Source of the DNA: Tenebrio molitor
Taxonomy: Eukaryota > Arthropoda > Insecta > Coleoptera > Tenebrionidae
Reading direction: 5' to 3'
Length of the DNA: 64,000 nt
Assembly (NCBI RefSeq): GCF_963966145.1
Contig: NC_091046.1
Coordinates: forward strand, 41,788,001 to 41,852,000
This document shows, in pieces, positions 10,422 to 24,010 of the stretch. The position numbers and the translations under genes are program-made. The notes under the pieces are model-generated. The model was given only the letters and a program-made list of their open reading frames with translations, searched no databases and was not told the origin of the DNA. The first letter of the stretch is position 1. Each line of letters opens with the position of its first letter.

Positions 10422-11433
10422 CTATTATAAATTTTCCTTCATCTTGCCAACACAGTTTCCTAGAGTGTAGATGCACTGTTAGTAACTTGCTATAGTTTTT
10501 GGCAATGTCTCAAAAATTTGAGACACACGAATACTAATATTTTCAGTCGTGTTATTCTTGTTTCTATCTTACTGTTAGCAAAACAATATAATTTACAATA
10601 GATCAAAGTAGACTATGAACAAAAAAAAAAACACATGTCTTATTATTCTTATTTCTTTATTTGCTTAATGATACGAGTAAGTCTTCGAATGAACGTGGCT
10701 GTTATTTTGTTTGCTTTTCTGCTTCCAATGTTTCTTTCAACATTTCTGTTTTCTCTCGATAATTTAACAGTTTTCCTTACAACATGGTAAACGTAGTCAT
10801 AAGAATGGTCGGTTATTGAAATTAATCATAACCAGCAACTAATTTAAATTTAAGAAAAGACACGCGAACTCTGGTACATAGTGGACCATGACTAATTCTT
10901 TTTTATTCCTTCTACTCCTTTTTGATTGCACACTAGGTCAAAACGAACCAGCAGAATAGTTCCTGTATTCTTTGAAAGGTTCTTAAATCTAACTGACACG
11001 ATGATAATGTCAATTAACCCTTGTAGGGTTTAAATTGAAATGTATTCATTTGACGATCCAATTTATGAATGCTACTTCGAATCCGTAGAAAAACTTGAAA
11101 GTAGATTTATAAAAGAAACAGGGTTGTTATCCTTCCAGGGGATTTGATAAAATAGATATTATTACAACAAGTTGGTTTCACATCGTTGAATTTCCAAATA
11201 AGATATTTCAGAATCACTAATCTCGTCCAAGAACTCCAAGTTAGATGTGGAGAACGTTTTTGGTAAGATATGTTTTTTTTATTCCTCGCTCAAATACTTG
11301 AAATCCATTCATATTTTCCAGTAAAATTGTTGATATTTTTCGTTTAACGCATTTAATTTATTCACAACTCCCTGTTTTGTAAATCTATTATTTTCAACTA
11401 TTTAGTGCATTTATTACGTTCAGCGGTGATTTA
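10422..11433. other. AT-rich non-coding sequence
   Basis: No exon or element boundary was recognised. A short palindrome, GTCTCAAAAATTTGAGAC, occurs near 10527. Confidence 0.35.
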
Positions 11434-11435
11434 TA

Positions 11436-11750
11436 CAGGGTTATTACAAATGATTGTAGTCCCAGTAGGCGTAACAACTGAATGTAAAATTTATGGTTGC
11501 CGCTCCATATAAAAAACATCAAAATGATGTGAATATGTAAGAGAGTGAGTACACACCGTTCACACACATGAGTTAAATTGGATGCAAAACAACTCTATAT
11601 TTTTGGATTCCATCGATGATTTAAAAAAAGTAAATAAAACCCTCATCACCGCACTTTTCACCTAAAAAATTGACAGTTCATATGAAAGCGGCAAACATTT
11701 CATAACATGGTAATGGCCTGCTTCGACTACAATCATTTATAATAACCCTG
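11436..11750. mobile_element. Mariner-type MITE, 315 bp, TA-flanked
   Basis: The left end CAGGGTTATTACAAATGATT and the right end ...ATAATAACCCTG are inverted repeats matching over about 28 bp with one indel (TACAAATGATTGTAGTC against GACTACAATCATTTATA). TA flanks both sides (11434-11435, 11751-11752). The CAGGGT termini and TA target are typical of mariner-type non-autonomous elements. There is no open frame inside. Confidence 0.85.
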
Positions 11751-11752
11751 TA

Positions 11753-12860
11753 CCTATTGTTTAGAGAATAACAGAGAAAATGTATTAATTAGTTGAATTT
11801 TTTTTATTTATTTATTATTAACATTAAGATGGTACAATGCTTTACTTTTTCAAATCTTGTATCAATAAAAAAACCATTCACACATGCAACCCTCTACGTC
11901 CCATTTGTCCACGATCTGTTGCCAGATCGTGTTAAAAATGGACCGAATTCCCAATACCGTTAGGTGTTAGCGGGCCACACCCCGTGCAGCCCTTCCGCTT
12001 CCAATAATTAATATCCCCCGAGCACCCGGTAATATTTTAAATCGTCGACAATGAGTCGATTTTCCGCGGCAAACACAGCGAGAAACTTGAACTTTCTCTC
12101 GCAAATTATGACTAATAATCTCGTCGCCCCAATAAAGAAAATATATATTTTACGTCCTCTCGCCCTATCTGTTCCCTTGTTGCTACCCGCACCGATTCCG
12201 AAAGCTCTCGCAACCGACGACGAAACTTACGACACCAATTTGGAACTTTATTCCGGGGCGAGCTTATATAAAAAAAGCACGCACACCTTCGATGTTCTTC
12301 TGTATTTTCTGGCGGCGGCACATATGCGTGTGGTGCGGCGGCGGGCGAAACAAACGAACTGTGAATGTGGAATCGTCGTCCTTCGGTGGTTGATTGAGCA
12401 TCGTCGGGGTTGGACTTTTCGGCGACACGTTTTCATTCTTCCGTTATATTCGGCATGGGCCGTTTACCGCGCAAAATGACATGTTTACTGCGAACGCGTT
12501 TAAGTTTTCGTGGGGCGAGACCGCCATCGTCCCGAATAAGTTACAAGAAGTTGAGTTAACAACGTTGGCTCCCCCTGTTGCAATTACCTTTCGAGATTCA
12601 CGGCCGCATCAATAATACACTTTCGCTGCGGAAGCGACGCATCATCCGATATCGGGCCCGCACGACATCCGAAGAGGTGGATGGCGGACATAAAAAACGA
12701 ACGGCGGGGCGTCGACGTAATTTTTACGACCGAACACTTACGCCAATCGAGCCGAATTACACCTAAATACCCTCCGGTGCAGCTCCTTCTCACTTACCAA
12801 ATATTATTGTTTTTAAGCAACCCAATAATCACATCCATTTACCTCTAGTATACACATAGT
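11753..12860. other. Non-coding with a GC-richer island at 11980-12780
   Basis: The island has CpG-rich stretches and a TATATAA at 12264-12272 that could be read on either strand. The several overlapping short frames do not resemble protein. It could be an enhancer or an unannotated promoter, but nothing decides this. Confidence 0.3.
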
Positions 12861-13067
12861 ATCGGGTGTTCATTTAAATTTCTTCTCAAAGTAGGCGTTG
12901 AAGAATCGATTGTGAACGCACCAATCGTCAGTCTGCAGAGTAAAAACACAAACAACGCAAAAAGTGAGGATAGATTTGCTGATCCGTGATCCGTAATCGG
13001 AGGTGCGTTCACAATCAACTAACTCTTCAACGTCTACTTTGAGGTGAAATTTAAATGAACACCTGAT
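12861..13067. mobile_element. MITE family A, copy 2
   Basis: It starts ATCGGGTGTTCATTTAAATT and ends ...AAATGAACACCTGAT, with the shared arms CGTTGAAGAATCGATTGTGA and their inverse. At about 207 bp it is longer than copy 1 in the centre. It is a foldback structure with no open frame. Confidence 0.85.
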
Positions 13068-13371
13068 GCCCACGATATGAATAGTAGGTGGCAAATTTCA
13101 CCGCCAACCACGATGTAATAAACGTTCATGAAAACCCTGAACTAGAATTACATGACATTTATATTTTATAGCAACAGCAACAAATTAAACACTCCTTTAA
13201 CGTCAAATTGGAAAAAAATTCTCACCTCATTTTTCAATAATTTATTTAAATGCCTCTCGATAAAATAGCATTTTGAGTTTTCCTTTTTCAAAAATGAGAA
13301 CATTTTGTTAAATTTTAGTAAAAGGACGTATCTTTTGGAATTTTAAAATTTATTAACTAAAAAGTCTTATA

Positions 13372-13484
13372 TAGAGTGTGTCGTATTTCCCTCAAAACTT
13401 GCACCTGATGAAGTTCTACGACAAAAATTAAAATCTACTCCTAAGAATAACAAAAAAGTTTTCTTCCTAGATGCGACACACTGT
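13372..13484. mobile_element. Very short MITE-like inverted repeat
   Basis: The left arm AGTGTGTCGTATTTCCCTC pairs imperfectly with the right end ...TTCCTAGATGCGACACACTG. TA dinucleotides occur at both edges. It spans about 113 bp and has no open frame. Confidence 0.6.
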
Positions 13485-16400
13485 AGACAAAGATTATTTA
13501 AATTTCCCTTGACAAAGTCAAATTTTGTCAGCTTGTGTGATAAAAATAACTCTAATCGAAAGAATGTGGCGCTTTTTAGTGATTCAGATACAGTAGACTC
13601 TTCATGAACTTCTTAAACCTTAAATTATGAAACTTTAGCGAGTTCTATAACGAGAAAACGGTAGAAACAAGACATTTTCTTAAAATTCTGCAATCATAAC
13701 CGCACTACGCCTTTGGGAGCAGATAACGAAAACTACCCCCTTGTCGTTTTAGATTTCTTAACAAAAGCAAAATAATCTTAAAATTACAGACACCGAAAAT
13801 TACTACGAAAATTAATTTTGTGCACTATTTTCCTCAGCATTTTCTCTTTTAGTCATATTTTTAAAACTTCAACTGTGCAGGGGAGAGTTCCTGAAATGTT
13901 TATAATGAAATAAAACCGAGCCCGTTACAAAAACCGTTAATTTCTCGATTCCGCTTGCCTAGGTGAAGGGTTGCAAGTGGACCCTTCGAAATGAAAGTGT
14001 GCGTAAAATTTCCCCCAAACAAACCCCTTGAAAAACTCATTAAGGTGCGTGTGTATTATTCTCATCGAAACGTGGCCGTTGCCGGTGACTTTAAGTGTAT
14101 AAAACGATTTCCCTCATGTGTGTTTATTACCCCGTGTCGACGAGGCACATAAAAACCCCTCGCATAAAACGACCCTTTCGTCCGATCTCCATCTTCTATC
14201 TATCTCGTCGTCGAATTTCCCTGGCCGCGTTCAGATTTGAGCATGGGAAATATGACGTGACTGCGCCTTTGATGGTATTAATTTGAATGTTGACGATCGG
14301 GGCAGATGGCCGCGGTGCCGTAAAAAAATATAAGACGAAGAGAAAGCCGCCACCGCCCGCCCCTCGACAATATCAACCCGAACTGTCATCTTTCAGGGCT
14401 CCTCTCGAGACCATTAACTTTATCAAGCAAATTGCTTGCACTCATTGCAAGAAGCGACCACGCCACGATAGCACTTTATCTTACATTGTTTCTTTTACAG
14501 AAGTGTGGACGTGCCACCGTTATTCATGTCTGCTACATTAGGCCCTGGTGTGGGTGAAATTCTTAAGAGGGAAAAATTTCGCCCGGGAGATAAACGCCTC
14601 CGATGACCTTGTCATATTTTATTGCTGGGGGGACACTTTATCTTACTTGAAAATGTTGGCCATTCAATAAATCCACCTGGAATTAAATCAGATATATGGG
14701 GCGGGAGAAGCCAATTGAACGCCGCCGCATCTCTTTTTTCTTTATATTAATCCACGGACAAATTTATCGTCGGCTTATAAAAACGCTTCGCGCAAAAGTA
14801 ATCTGAAAGGGGCGAGATTGGGACGGTTTCGACCTGTTTACTTGTGCAGAAATGGCGGATGCGCCGGGGTAGCCAAGCGACGAAGCATCCTATCAATTAT
14901 TGAAATATATGAGCGATACGGTATCACCGGACGCGAATAAAATTATCAACAACGCCAACCGTTCTGCATTTATTGCCAATAAAACATCCGACGATATAAA
15001 AGTTTATTAACAATAAATTTCGCGAATTGCAGAGGCAAAAGCCGTTCCGGCACAGGTTTACAATTTAAATTTAACAAAATCGGGAAGCCCCTCCCACAAA
15101 CAAGCGAAAAACCTCAAAATAAAAAACTCCAACCAAATTTCTACAATTTTGGAAAAAACTAGTTGGCAACATGGAAAACTATGAAACGGGAAAATTTTCT
15201 CTGCTTTCTGAAAAAAACATTATGCTGGGAGTAAAAACAAACATCCAGTCCGCAATTTTTTTTCCTGTAATCAATTCTTTTTCTTCATCTTCATTCAAAA
15301 GGTTTTTTCCTTAATAGAAGAAATGTCTTTCATTTTCCATTGTGCTATATCAGTAGCTTTGTAAGAAATTTTTAGAAAAAAAAAATTGATTAAAACGGAG
15401 AAAATGTATCTTTAGTCACATTACATTGAGGATTCCTTGGACAGCAAGGTCTGTCCCAGCACGGGTTAACAATTTAAATTGAATAATTTTTGAGAATTTA
15501 ACAAAATCAGAAAGTCCCTCCAACCTTCCGCGAAGTCGAATACATTATTACATTACGAGAGTAGTAAAGAGCATATTACGTACAAGTGGATGAATTGCAT
15601 ACGAGCGACGAAGGAACGAGTAATGTACTATACTTTTTTTTAAAACCAAGAAAATTTATCTTTAATGACATCATTCCACTAACTATTTCTTTAAGGTTTT
15701 CTCCTGCATGATTTCAAAGAAAGTAAATGTAACTACTAACCACCCGTATAATAAAGAAGAACTAAAAATGTTTTGAACGTCGTCAAAAAATGAACCAGAA
15801 TGACCTGTCTCCATTGGAAAGGAAGAGACTGTTGAATCATTTAAAACTTAAACATAAACAACTTAACGGAAGTGTCATCGACTGTGCCAACACACTTGCT
15901 CTTGCCGTGTGGGGGCGCGCATTATCGTGTACCTGTCGGTCTTTAACTTGTCATAAATTTCATTCTCCATTCAACTGAAAAAAAAAATGTTCGCACTCTG
16001 TTCAGATACAACGCACGGGCTATTAACGTTTTATTTATGACGCAATCACCATTATAAAAAATTACAATAATAGAGAACAATTACAAAAACTTGTCTTAAG
16101 ACACAAGGTTTCAACTTGTACTTTAACCTCCCCGATAAACTGCGTACGTCGGCGATAATCGAGTATCTGGAGGAGAGATTCGCATTGCACGAACGACAAC
16201 GGATTATCATAGATTATGGAAATTAATTGCACAATTTATTGCTAATGGGCCGCCTCTCACAATTCCGTGAGTCATAAGTCAACGCGGAAAAAAGCGCAGC
16301 TACCGGAGTTTCGGCGACGAACTGACCACTCCGGATTCAGCCGGAAAGCACCGGAGGATGTACCACCGATTCCTTTTGTTCTCATCTTTTTCCACGTAAT

Positions 16401-18580
16401 GCATTTAATCTCATATTCATAAGCTGTGTCCGTAATCCGCTTCGCTTATTAGATATTCACGATGCACACGATAAAATTTATACCGTATAGCAATGTTGTA
16501 CGGTCAAGAAGTGCAGCACTTTATAAATTGAAAGCTGGAGGGCACGTATGCGGCTTTACAAACAGCACCGAGTTTTATAGTTTGCCTCGCTAAAAGCTAT
16601 CTATGTTGCATTTTATTGTTATGCACGTGGAGGTTTACCTGCTGCATTGCCTCGATTGAGCCAATGCCAGGATTGGAAAGCTCCACCGATTCGATTTAAC
16701 AGAGAGCTTAAAATAAAATGTGGGACAGTGAAAACCCATTAAAATGCATCTCCTCCAGTTCATAACTTTAGCTATACCGTTCTGGGCTGCAGTTTAACAT
16801 TACGTGAAGCTTTCTTTGGCGAATTGCCTCAAATGCGAAAATTTTAAACAGGAATCTATGGACCGGATGTGACTGCCGCTGTAAAAACTTTAAGTGTCCG
16901 AGTGTCGTCTGCAGCAACAAAACGAACGTGTCATAACTGGAACATGTTGCGACGTGACAGTGGAAATGTGAGGGTTTTAAAAGATCAGCTTTAAACTTGA
17001 CTTGTTGGAGCATTGTTAACAGATGTTTAGAAGTTTGCAACAGAACGTGTGTAACCATCGGGCGTTCATTAAGTCTTGGCCATTCCAGGAGCGAACTTTA
17101 AGGCCCGGCTGCATGGCTTTCATAATCCGGGTGGAGTATTGTCGATAGGCTATTACGTCGACGGAGCTGGTTGGTCCTGGGAGCTTCAAGGATGCTGCGC
17201 TTTCGGGAAATAAAACGGAAACATCGGGTTTATGTGAGCCGATATGAATTAATTAAAAGCTCGACGTAAAACTCGGGAATTTTCCTCCGGCGGCGGCGGA
17301 TCTGTCCTGGAAATTAGTTCGTCTAATAGATTCCCGCCGCCGCGTCTGCTCTGAAATATGTCGGTGTTTTTGGAATGGCGGCGGTGTTTACACGCAAAAT
17401 CGGCGGCGGGGGCATGATAAACAGGGACGCGCCGCCACTGCGACGTGATCTACACAACACACACGTAAATGTTTAACGAGATAGGTCCAGTAATACGGAT
17501 CAGGGGAGGATGTTCACGGTTACTCATTTTAATGGAAATTTTATTCAACCGCCCCCGAACGAACGTTCTTTTATCTATCCGCTCGTGTTATTTCGAAACC
17601 GTTGCAGGTTCTTTGGGGAGTTCCTGCCCAACTAAACTTAACAAATCCTTACGCCGCCCTCAACAGAACATTCTGCATTAATAACTCACGGAAGACGGAA
17701 CCGTATTTTGTAGAAACTTTACATTCTTATACACTCGAGAAGTTCCGGGAGATATTTCCGGTGGTCATGTGAAATTGCCGGGATAACGCGACTTCTTCCT
17801 TTCTTTATTCCCAGGGACGTAAAGTGACGCAACTCGTTCCACTGTCGCACCGGGAGAGATTTACGAATTTACCTGACCTTACGGGGGAACTTTATGCATA
17901 AACATCGACACCTACACGACTTTTCGATCGTAAATTTCCTCATAACAAATCGATAATCATCCTCGCGATCGAGTGTCACACTTAATGGACGCCGCATACA
18001 AAATTAGTAACAGGAAAAAAATAAAATAATGTCTTATCGACCTTCGCCTCGGGTTCACTGACCACATAAAAATGCTAAAACGAAAGTCGCTGTTGCTTTT
18101 TCGAAAAATCCTTGAATTTCATTGTTCACGAATACCACCGAGCGATAAAGTCGCGCACTTCTTCACTCCCACTGACCCCTCAAACCTCTAAACACCCACC
18201 GCAACATTCTCGACTTAATTTTCCTCCTCGTGTTTGGCCAAACATCAAACGCCGTCCCCGTGCTCTTTCAAGGATCGGGATTCGGGGCCAATCACCACGT
18301 TTAACGATCGAACATGATAAATCCGGAAGCGGTTACCGCGAAAAAATAAGCTTACTCAGCGGTAAATCAATTCCGGAGCCCGCTTACATAATCCGAATGC
18401 TTTAACGCGTCAACGTGAAATTTTTCGTTAATATTCCACGAATATTAAATGTTCGCTTAACCTGATTATTCGACAATTTAAAGAAAGCGTCGTAAATAAT
18501 ACACAACTTGGTGGAAATCTCCCCAAACCGCAAGTTCATTTGCTCGGTTCTTTGCCAACGCGGAACCGGCGGGGCGGAAA
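13485..18580. other. Intronic or intergenic sequence with one internal direct repeat
   Basis: No convincing exon was found. GC-richer patches at 14040-14900 and 17100-17900 hold only short overlapping frames. A diverged direct repeat is annotated separately at 15030-15525. Confidence 0.35.
15030..15525. repeat. Diverged direct repeat pair
   Basis: GGCACAGGTTTACAATTTAA with AACAAAATCGGGAAGCCCCTCC (about 15050-15110) recurs at about 15456-15522 as AGCACGGGTTAACAATTTAA, with AACAAAATCAGAAAGTCCCTCC after a small insertion. The spacing is about 410 bp. The origin is unknown: either a local duplication or two copies of one element. Confidence 0.55.
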
Positions 18581-18582
18581 AA

Positions 18583-19244
18583 AGATTTTTTCCACGATTA
18601 TTGAATTTCAGTGGTCTTTGCTCACTAAAAATAATGAGCAAAAATGGCAATTGAATCACTTGTGACAGTGAGGGAAAAATATTTCCTCACTAGTGAGCAA
18701 AGTGAATGATTTGCGAGTTTGTCGATAGAGGGCGCCGAAAATGTTGTACTGAAAGTTTTTTTAATCTGTTTTTAAAATACTTTCTGAATATTAATAACGC
18801 TGCAAGCATTCGGGGCACTTTTCCAGATTCCGCATTATTATCGGAAATTTTCGCATTGTAAATTAAAAATGTTATTTTATGTTAAATTTTAATAAATAAT
18901 TTTTTGTATAACTAAAGCTTGTCTTATTTTTGATTTAACTAATAAACTCAAAACTCAAAAACTGACTGCGTAACCGACACAGAAAAGTTTAATTTTTGAA
19001 TGTCAGTCATGACGACAGTAAAAGGTGGTTTACGGAGATTTTGTTGAAGTGACAGAAAAATGCTGCCCGAAATTTCGATTCTGCGACTGTATTATATGAT
19101 CATGGAAAAAATCAGATTCAACACGCATGAGCAAACGTGCATTTATTCACTCGTCCGGTTGAGGTCCTCGCCCTCGGCTCGGACGCCCAACTTCCGTACT
19201 CGTAATTAAATGCACTACTTTGCTCACTTGTATTGAAAATAGCT
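18583..19244. repeat. Dispersed ~0.6 kb repeat family B, copy 1
   Basis: It shares long, only slightly diverged blocks with 25719-26245: TTGAATTTCAGTGGTCTTTG near the left end, CTCACTAGTGAGCAAA and TTGCGAGTTTGTCGATAGAG in the interior, and GCACTACTTTGCTCACTTGT at the right end. There is no coding frame. Palindromic CTCACTAGTGAG motifs recur inside. It is probably a non-autonomous DNA element, with termini not defined. Confidence 0.8.
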
Positions 19245-21373
19245 ATTTTTTATTGACGTTAAACAACTCGTCGCACGAACACAACAGATTCGCACAATTC
19301 CACAGTAATTACTTAATGCAGTACGCGGAAAGACTGTTTGTCGAGGGAGTTGTCTTCGGTATTATGTCACTCAGACAATGGTTTCATTATGTAAGTCGGT
19401 GCAAAAGGAACAAGCGATCTGCATTTATGTGAAGTTATTAGTGCTGACGCAGACGTCACCAGGATGTTACGAAAGAAGACCACACTCAGCGGTTCTCGAT
19501 TAAAAAGCAAAAACCAATAAGCTTCACCCCCGAGCCATTATCGCTTCCGCGGTCGCAGCAGGATTTCACTCGTGCTGAAATATAGCCTCCAACAGCGAGC
19601 TTTCTTGTCGAAACAAACCAAAGGACGCGATGACATATTATTTCCATGAGCCACCATAAATTCCCTTCAGCGCGCTGTAATTTGGCAATGATTTTCAGCT
19701 CCATAGACACATTTTTCATTGCTGCTCTTTCGTGCTCCGCGTTTCAGTTGTGCAAAACAAAGAGACAATAACCGATCATTAAAAAAATATTGTTGCAAAG
19801 ATGTATAATAGAAGACGAGGAACGTTCTACTTTCGTCAGTTCATTAGAAAGTTATGAACACGACAGTGCATCGAACAAAGGATTATGAATTGGATGGTAC
19901 AGTTCGTCCGGAGTGAAAATTGTGGAGCGAATGTTTGTGCGGGTGCACGTGACGAGGTCCGAGCTTTCGGAGCTTTTGGGCGCAGAGCGTGCCCACCGAA
20001 TAAAATTTACGATAACTCCCTTTTTTATCGTAAATTCTTGGGTCGGCCGCACGGAAAACGCTGCCACTTTCCTCCACCGGAGGAAAATTAACCACAAATC
20101 GTTAGAGAAAATCATTTGCTCCGCTCCGCGCCAGCTGTTGTCCCTCACTGTTGCAAATCGGGAGGTTTACGGCGCGCCGCCCCCGCAATACATCCCCTTG
20201 CAACATCCAAACATCCGGCGAGGTATGTCGATATATCGGATTGAATTCTGGAGCTGATCGTAATGTATGCGTGAAGTTGTCGGTAATTAGCTCCGTCGGC
20301 TAACTACATCCAGATGAAGTACCCCTTAACCTAATTCGCTGATTAAAGTGGCCGAGCCGTGTGTTAATTTGAAATTCCGCAAACTTGCACTGTTATCCGC
20401 ACGCGTTGCTCCAGTGCCGGGGATTCAATTGGGGCGCTTTTCCAGAGTTTTCCAGATGTCGGCGTGGATTTCCGCCGAATTAAGTGGATTGGGTTCGATC
20501 GGTCCGCTCCGGACGTTTCAGTTAATAAACCTGAACGTTAAGTGAGGTCCCGGTTACGCTTTGTGGACGCAACGTTGTTGAGTAAGTGGCGTGGATCGCG
20601 TGACACTTCGACACATGTTCTGGCACGTTCCTATCTGGCGGACCAGGAAGAGAACTCGAGGAGTTGACGGTCGGTGCCTCGCCCCGAAGCCGTCTAGGAT
20701 CACTGCACATCAGTGAGAAATGCTCCTGCTCACTCTAAATGGAATTTACTGCATTACCATCTATCTTGTTCGTGTCGTGACCTCTCCACTTATTTGTTTG
20801 GTGCCTTTGAGGTTGCTTTGCTGTTTCGCAACATTTTTCACGATGAGCGACTCGAAACGCGAGTTCTTAAATCATGAAAGCGAATGGACGAGATGGATGT
20901 GTTCCGTTAATGAAAGGAACGTCGGCCAATTTTTACCACTTCTGTCGCTTCGCCCCCGGGTCCTAGCCCCAACAGAAGAAAAAAAAATACATATCCGCAG
21001 AGGTCAACTCCACATCGCCCGTTAAGAATTTGCCATTTTTTAATGTCATCGGTCACCACTTTATTAGCAACTTGTTTGTCCAAAAGTATCGATGAATGGG
21101 AGCGTACATAATTACAAAAATAATCGGAGAGTGCTAAAAAACTGGTAATTCCCAATAGGTACAACAATTTGTACGTGCGTGTAATTGCGTTTCCTTTGTT
21201 TAAATTGTGTTAAATACACAATGAAATTATGTACATACTTATTTTCATAATTTGTTAAAAACAGCCCAACACCCCAATACTCTTGTGACTTCTTACACTT
21301 TATACAACTATAGAATTTTAGATTAATGTAAAAACAAGCTTAGAAAGATTCTATGAACGAAAAAATAGATACA
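19245..21373. other. Non-coding with a GC-richer stretch at 19880-20700
   Basis: Several overlapping short frames exist on both strands in 19850-20260 and 20340-21030, but none has protein-like composition throughout, so I call none of them. No repeats were recognised. Confidence 0.3.
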
Positions 21374-21375
21374 TA

Positions 21376-21852
21376 CAGGTGTCCCAAAAATGGCGTACAA
21401 ATTACTTACTACCTTATCGAGGATGCTTAAATGTACATGAAAAAAATATGGAAAAAATGTTTCCGACAAAAAAATCAATTATTTTTATTATTATTATTAA
21501 CGATAATACAATGTAAACAATGATATATTCATACATCATTACCTTGCAATGTTACCGTAGAGGATTTAAAATAATTTTTTCGATTTCCAAAACTTCAAAA
21601 TTCTCTATTATGCAGGATTAGATATTGATAGCCAGTGATCTTGTACTTTGTGATAATTAATACGATTAGACGTAGCTCTCATGACAATTTCATACATATA
21701 TTTCAATATAATTGACCTGTTAAGTGCCACTTTCAAAGACCGCCAACTCAGAAAATAAGTCCAATAGAATTTTTTTAACATTTTTCTGGCGTTTACGGTA
21801 ATCTCTTCTACACCGTAGTGCACCGTTAGTACGCCATTTTTGGGACACCCTG
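21376..21852. mobile_element. Mariner-type MITE, 477 bp, TA-flanked
   Basis: The left end CAGGTGTCCCAAAAATGGCG matches the inverse of the right end ...CGCCATTTTTGGGACACCCTG with one difference. TA occurs at 21374-21375 and 21853-21854. An open frame on the minus strand inside (21608-21877) does not look like a transposase and runs past the right end, so I treat it as chance. Confidence 0.88.
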
Positions 21853-21854
21853 TA

Positions 21855-22630
21855 TGTACATGAAATAGAAGCGCCATGACTGAACTGCTAATAGTTTTTA
21901 TTTCCCAAAGAGTAACTCTACAGATTTTTGATGGGCATTATAATGTTGTTCATTTTCATGTGAACTATTTTCTAATTTCGTCATTTGTATTTTAAAGCAA
22001 CTCAATTGGCTTTCTTTGAATGTAATAAAATTAATAGATGATGGTGTCATCGCGTTAGCAGTGATTTGGTGAATCACAAATGCGTAATCCGAAAATGTAG
22101 TGTTCTTTGAATGAATAAAACCTCATTTACGTAAGAATTGCAACGTCAACAAGATTAAAAATAGCTTAGCTCAGCGATAACATAATTTTGGCTCGTGCTT
22201 CTACACCTAGTAATTATTATCAAACAAACATATTTTCGAATTCTTAGGATAGACTCGCGAAATGCAAAATAAAACCATTTAGGAGAGCTTAACATTTTCA
22301 AATTTCAAATATGCGGTATCTTGAAAAAAATAGGGGTGTGCATTTTTAAAGTTGGGTGAAAAGTACAGATTTTTGATACCTAGAGATGCTTATTTGTTGC
22401 AGCATGTGCAATAATCAACTAAAATTGAGTTGAAAGGCGGCTGTAGAAAATAACTGACGAAAACGTAGGACGTAGCTCCATTCACACTCTCAACATCGAT
22501 GAGAGAGGTTTGTCCGAAATTCCAACAAAAAAAGTCGTGTACGGTAAACTTATATTTTGTGTTCTTGAGTGAAAAGCATTTTTTAAATAATGTTGACGTA
22601 AATGTTAACATTGACATTTGACCCCTTATT
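21855..22630. other. AT-rich non-coding sequence
   Basis: No exon or element ends were recognised. Part of 22390-22630 may belong to the neighbouring family C repeat, whose left limit is unclear. Confidence 0.3.
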
Positions 22631-22639
22631 TTTTTTGTT

Positions 22640-22870
22640 GATCATATAACGTGTGTTCAAAAAATGTGTGGTCAGTGACCTGGTGTTGGCTATTGTTTCC
22701 GTTAACGTATGACGTAGCTTCATGAGCTGTCAAATATTTTGTGAACTGTAGGACCAAAGAGTGGAAGTGGATGAGCAGCAATACAAATTTCAGAAACCGT
22801 TGTAGGAGTTAAGGAAACAATATAAAATGAACCAGAAGTTGCAACTCATGAAGGCTTGATATGAATGAGG
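22640..22870. repeat. Dispersed repeat family C, copy 1
   Basis: GTGTTCAAAAAATGTGTGGT starts a block that also appears at about 23810, 30835 and 48083. The shared order is a GTGGTCA.TG motif, TTTCCGTTAACGTA-like, then CTTCATGAGCTGTCAAA. The far end of the element was not found. Confidence 0.65.
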
Positions 22871-23807
22871 TTATGTATTTGAAGAAGTTGTCAACTACAA
22901 AGTTGACCTACTTTTCGAAACGAGAAATAAAACCACAGCCTGCTTGGCTACAAATTTATTTGAACATTTGTTATTACATAATGACATTTTGCATTGTAAG
23001 CGAACATAAACACAAAAAAGGTCAATGTTATGAACGAAATGTCAAGAATTATGACATCGTATCTGTATTCTTTGACAAAAATTGCCTCATTTGTTAAAAA
23101 GAAACATAAACTGGACTCCAGTCTGGCCCTAATTATCTATAAAGAAAAAGAAGTGAAATCTGTTCTAATCAAGTGGGTGAAGAACTGAAGAAATTAATGC
23201 CAGATATTGGCTCTTTGAATTTAATCAAGAACTTCCATCTTATGTTATAGCAGATAACAGAACACAAAGATTAAAACATTCTCTTCGATCACACCTAAGT
23301 GGTAGAAAATGAGATAATTTTCATTTAGAAAATGAGGTAATTTTCGTTTATCTGATCCTATTATTAGTCCATGCATACAGCCTGAAGGTTGTGATTTTAA
23401 TTTATTTGAAAGTAATAGTTATCCAAGATCAAATTTGAAACTGGTCATTTTTATGGTAGTCGTAAATAATAAAATGAAAATCATAAATGTAATTTATTGC
23501 AGATTGAAAAGTAAACGTATTCTGTAACTTTCCTAACGTATTATTAATATGTACAATAAACAAACTACGAATAATGAAATAAAAATGTTGCATGTATTTT
23601 TTCTATTTTCTATTATTCGTGGGGCAACGTTTGAGATATTTGAATTTCGTCGAGACGCCGAATTCTAGTATTCCAAGTTTTACAACGTTCGCCCATCTCT
23701 ACCGTGTGAGCCGTGAAATATGTCCTTTACACAAAAAAAATTATAATACTGGGAATACCATCTGAAATTTCCCAACAATGTCTATGTGAAATTAAAACTG
23801 TTGTATC

Positions 23808-24010
23808 ATAACGCGCGTTCAAAAAAATGCGTGGTCATGTGGCCTGCTGCTTGCTTTTGTTTCCGTTGACGTAGGCGTGGCTGCATCAGCTGTGAAATAC
23901 TTCGTGAAGCGGCAAGTGTGGAAGAGTGAAAAGGGGAATAATATGAAACGAAACGAAAACTTCAACTGGTCATTTATCACCACAAATAAATAAAATGACC
24001 TCATGGCGCA
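23808..24010. repeat. Dispersed repeat family C, copy 2
   Basis: GCGTTCAAAAAAATGCGTGG, TTTCCGTTGACGTAGGCGTG and GCATCAGCTGTGAAATACTT follow the same order as copy 1, about 1160 bp away. Similarity continues into the AAGTGTGGAAGAGTG region. The boundaries are approximate. Confidence 0.65.

Noticed and set aside
12264..12272. TATATAA box
   Set aside because: No initiator or coding exon follows on either strand at the right spacing; AT-rich DNA yields such motifs by chance.
16620..16645. Minus-strand CAG|GTAAAC
   Set aside because: No pyrimidine tract precedes it, so it does not qualify as a ratchet site. The same holds for 17871, 52485 and 62396.
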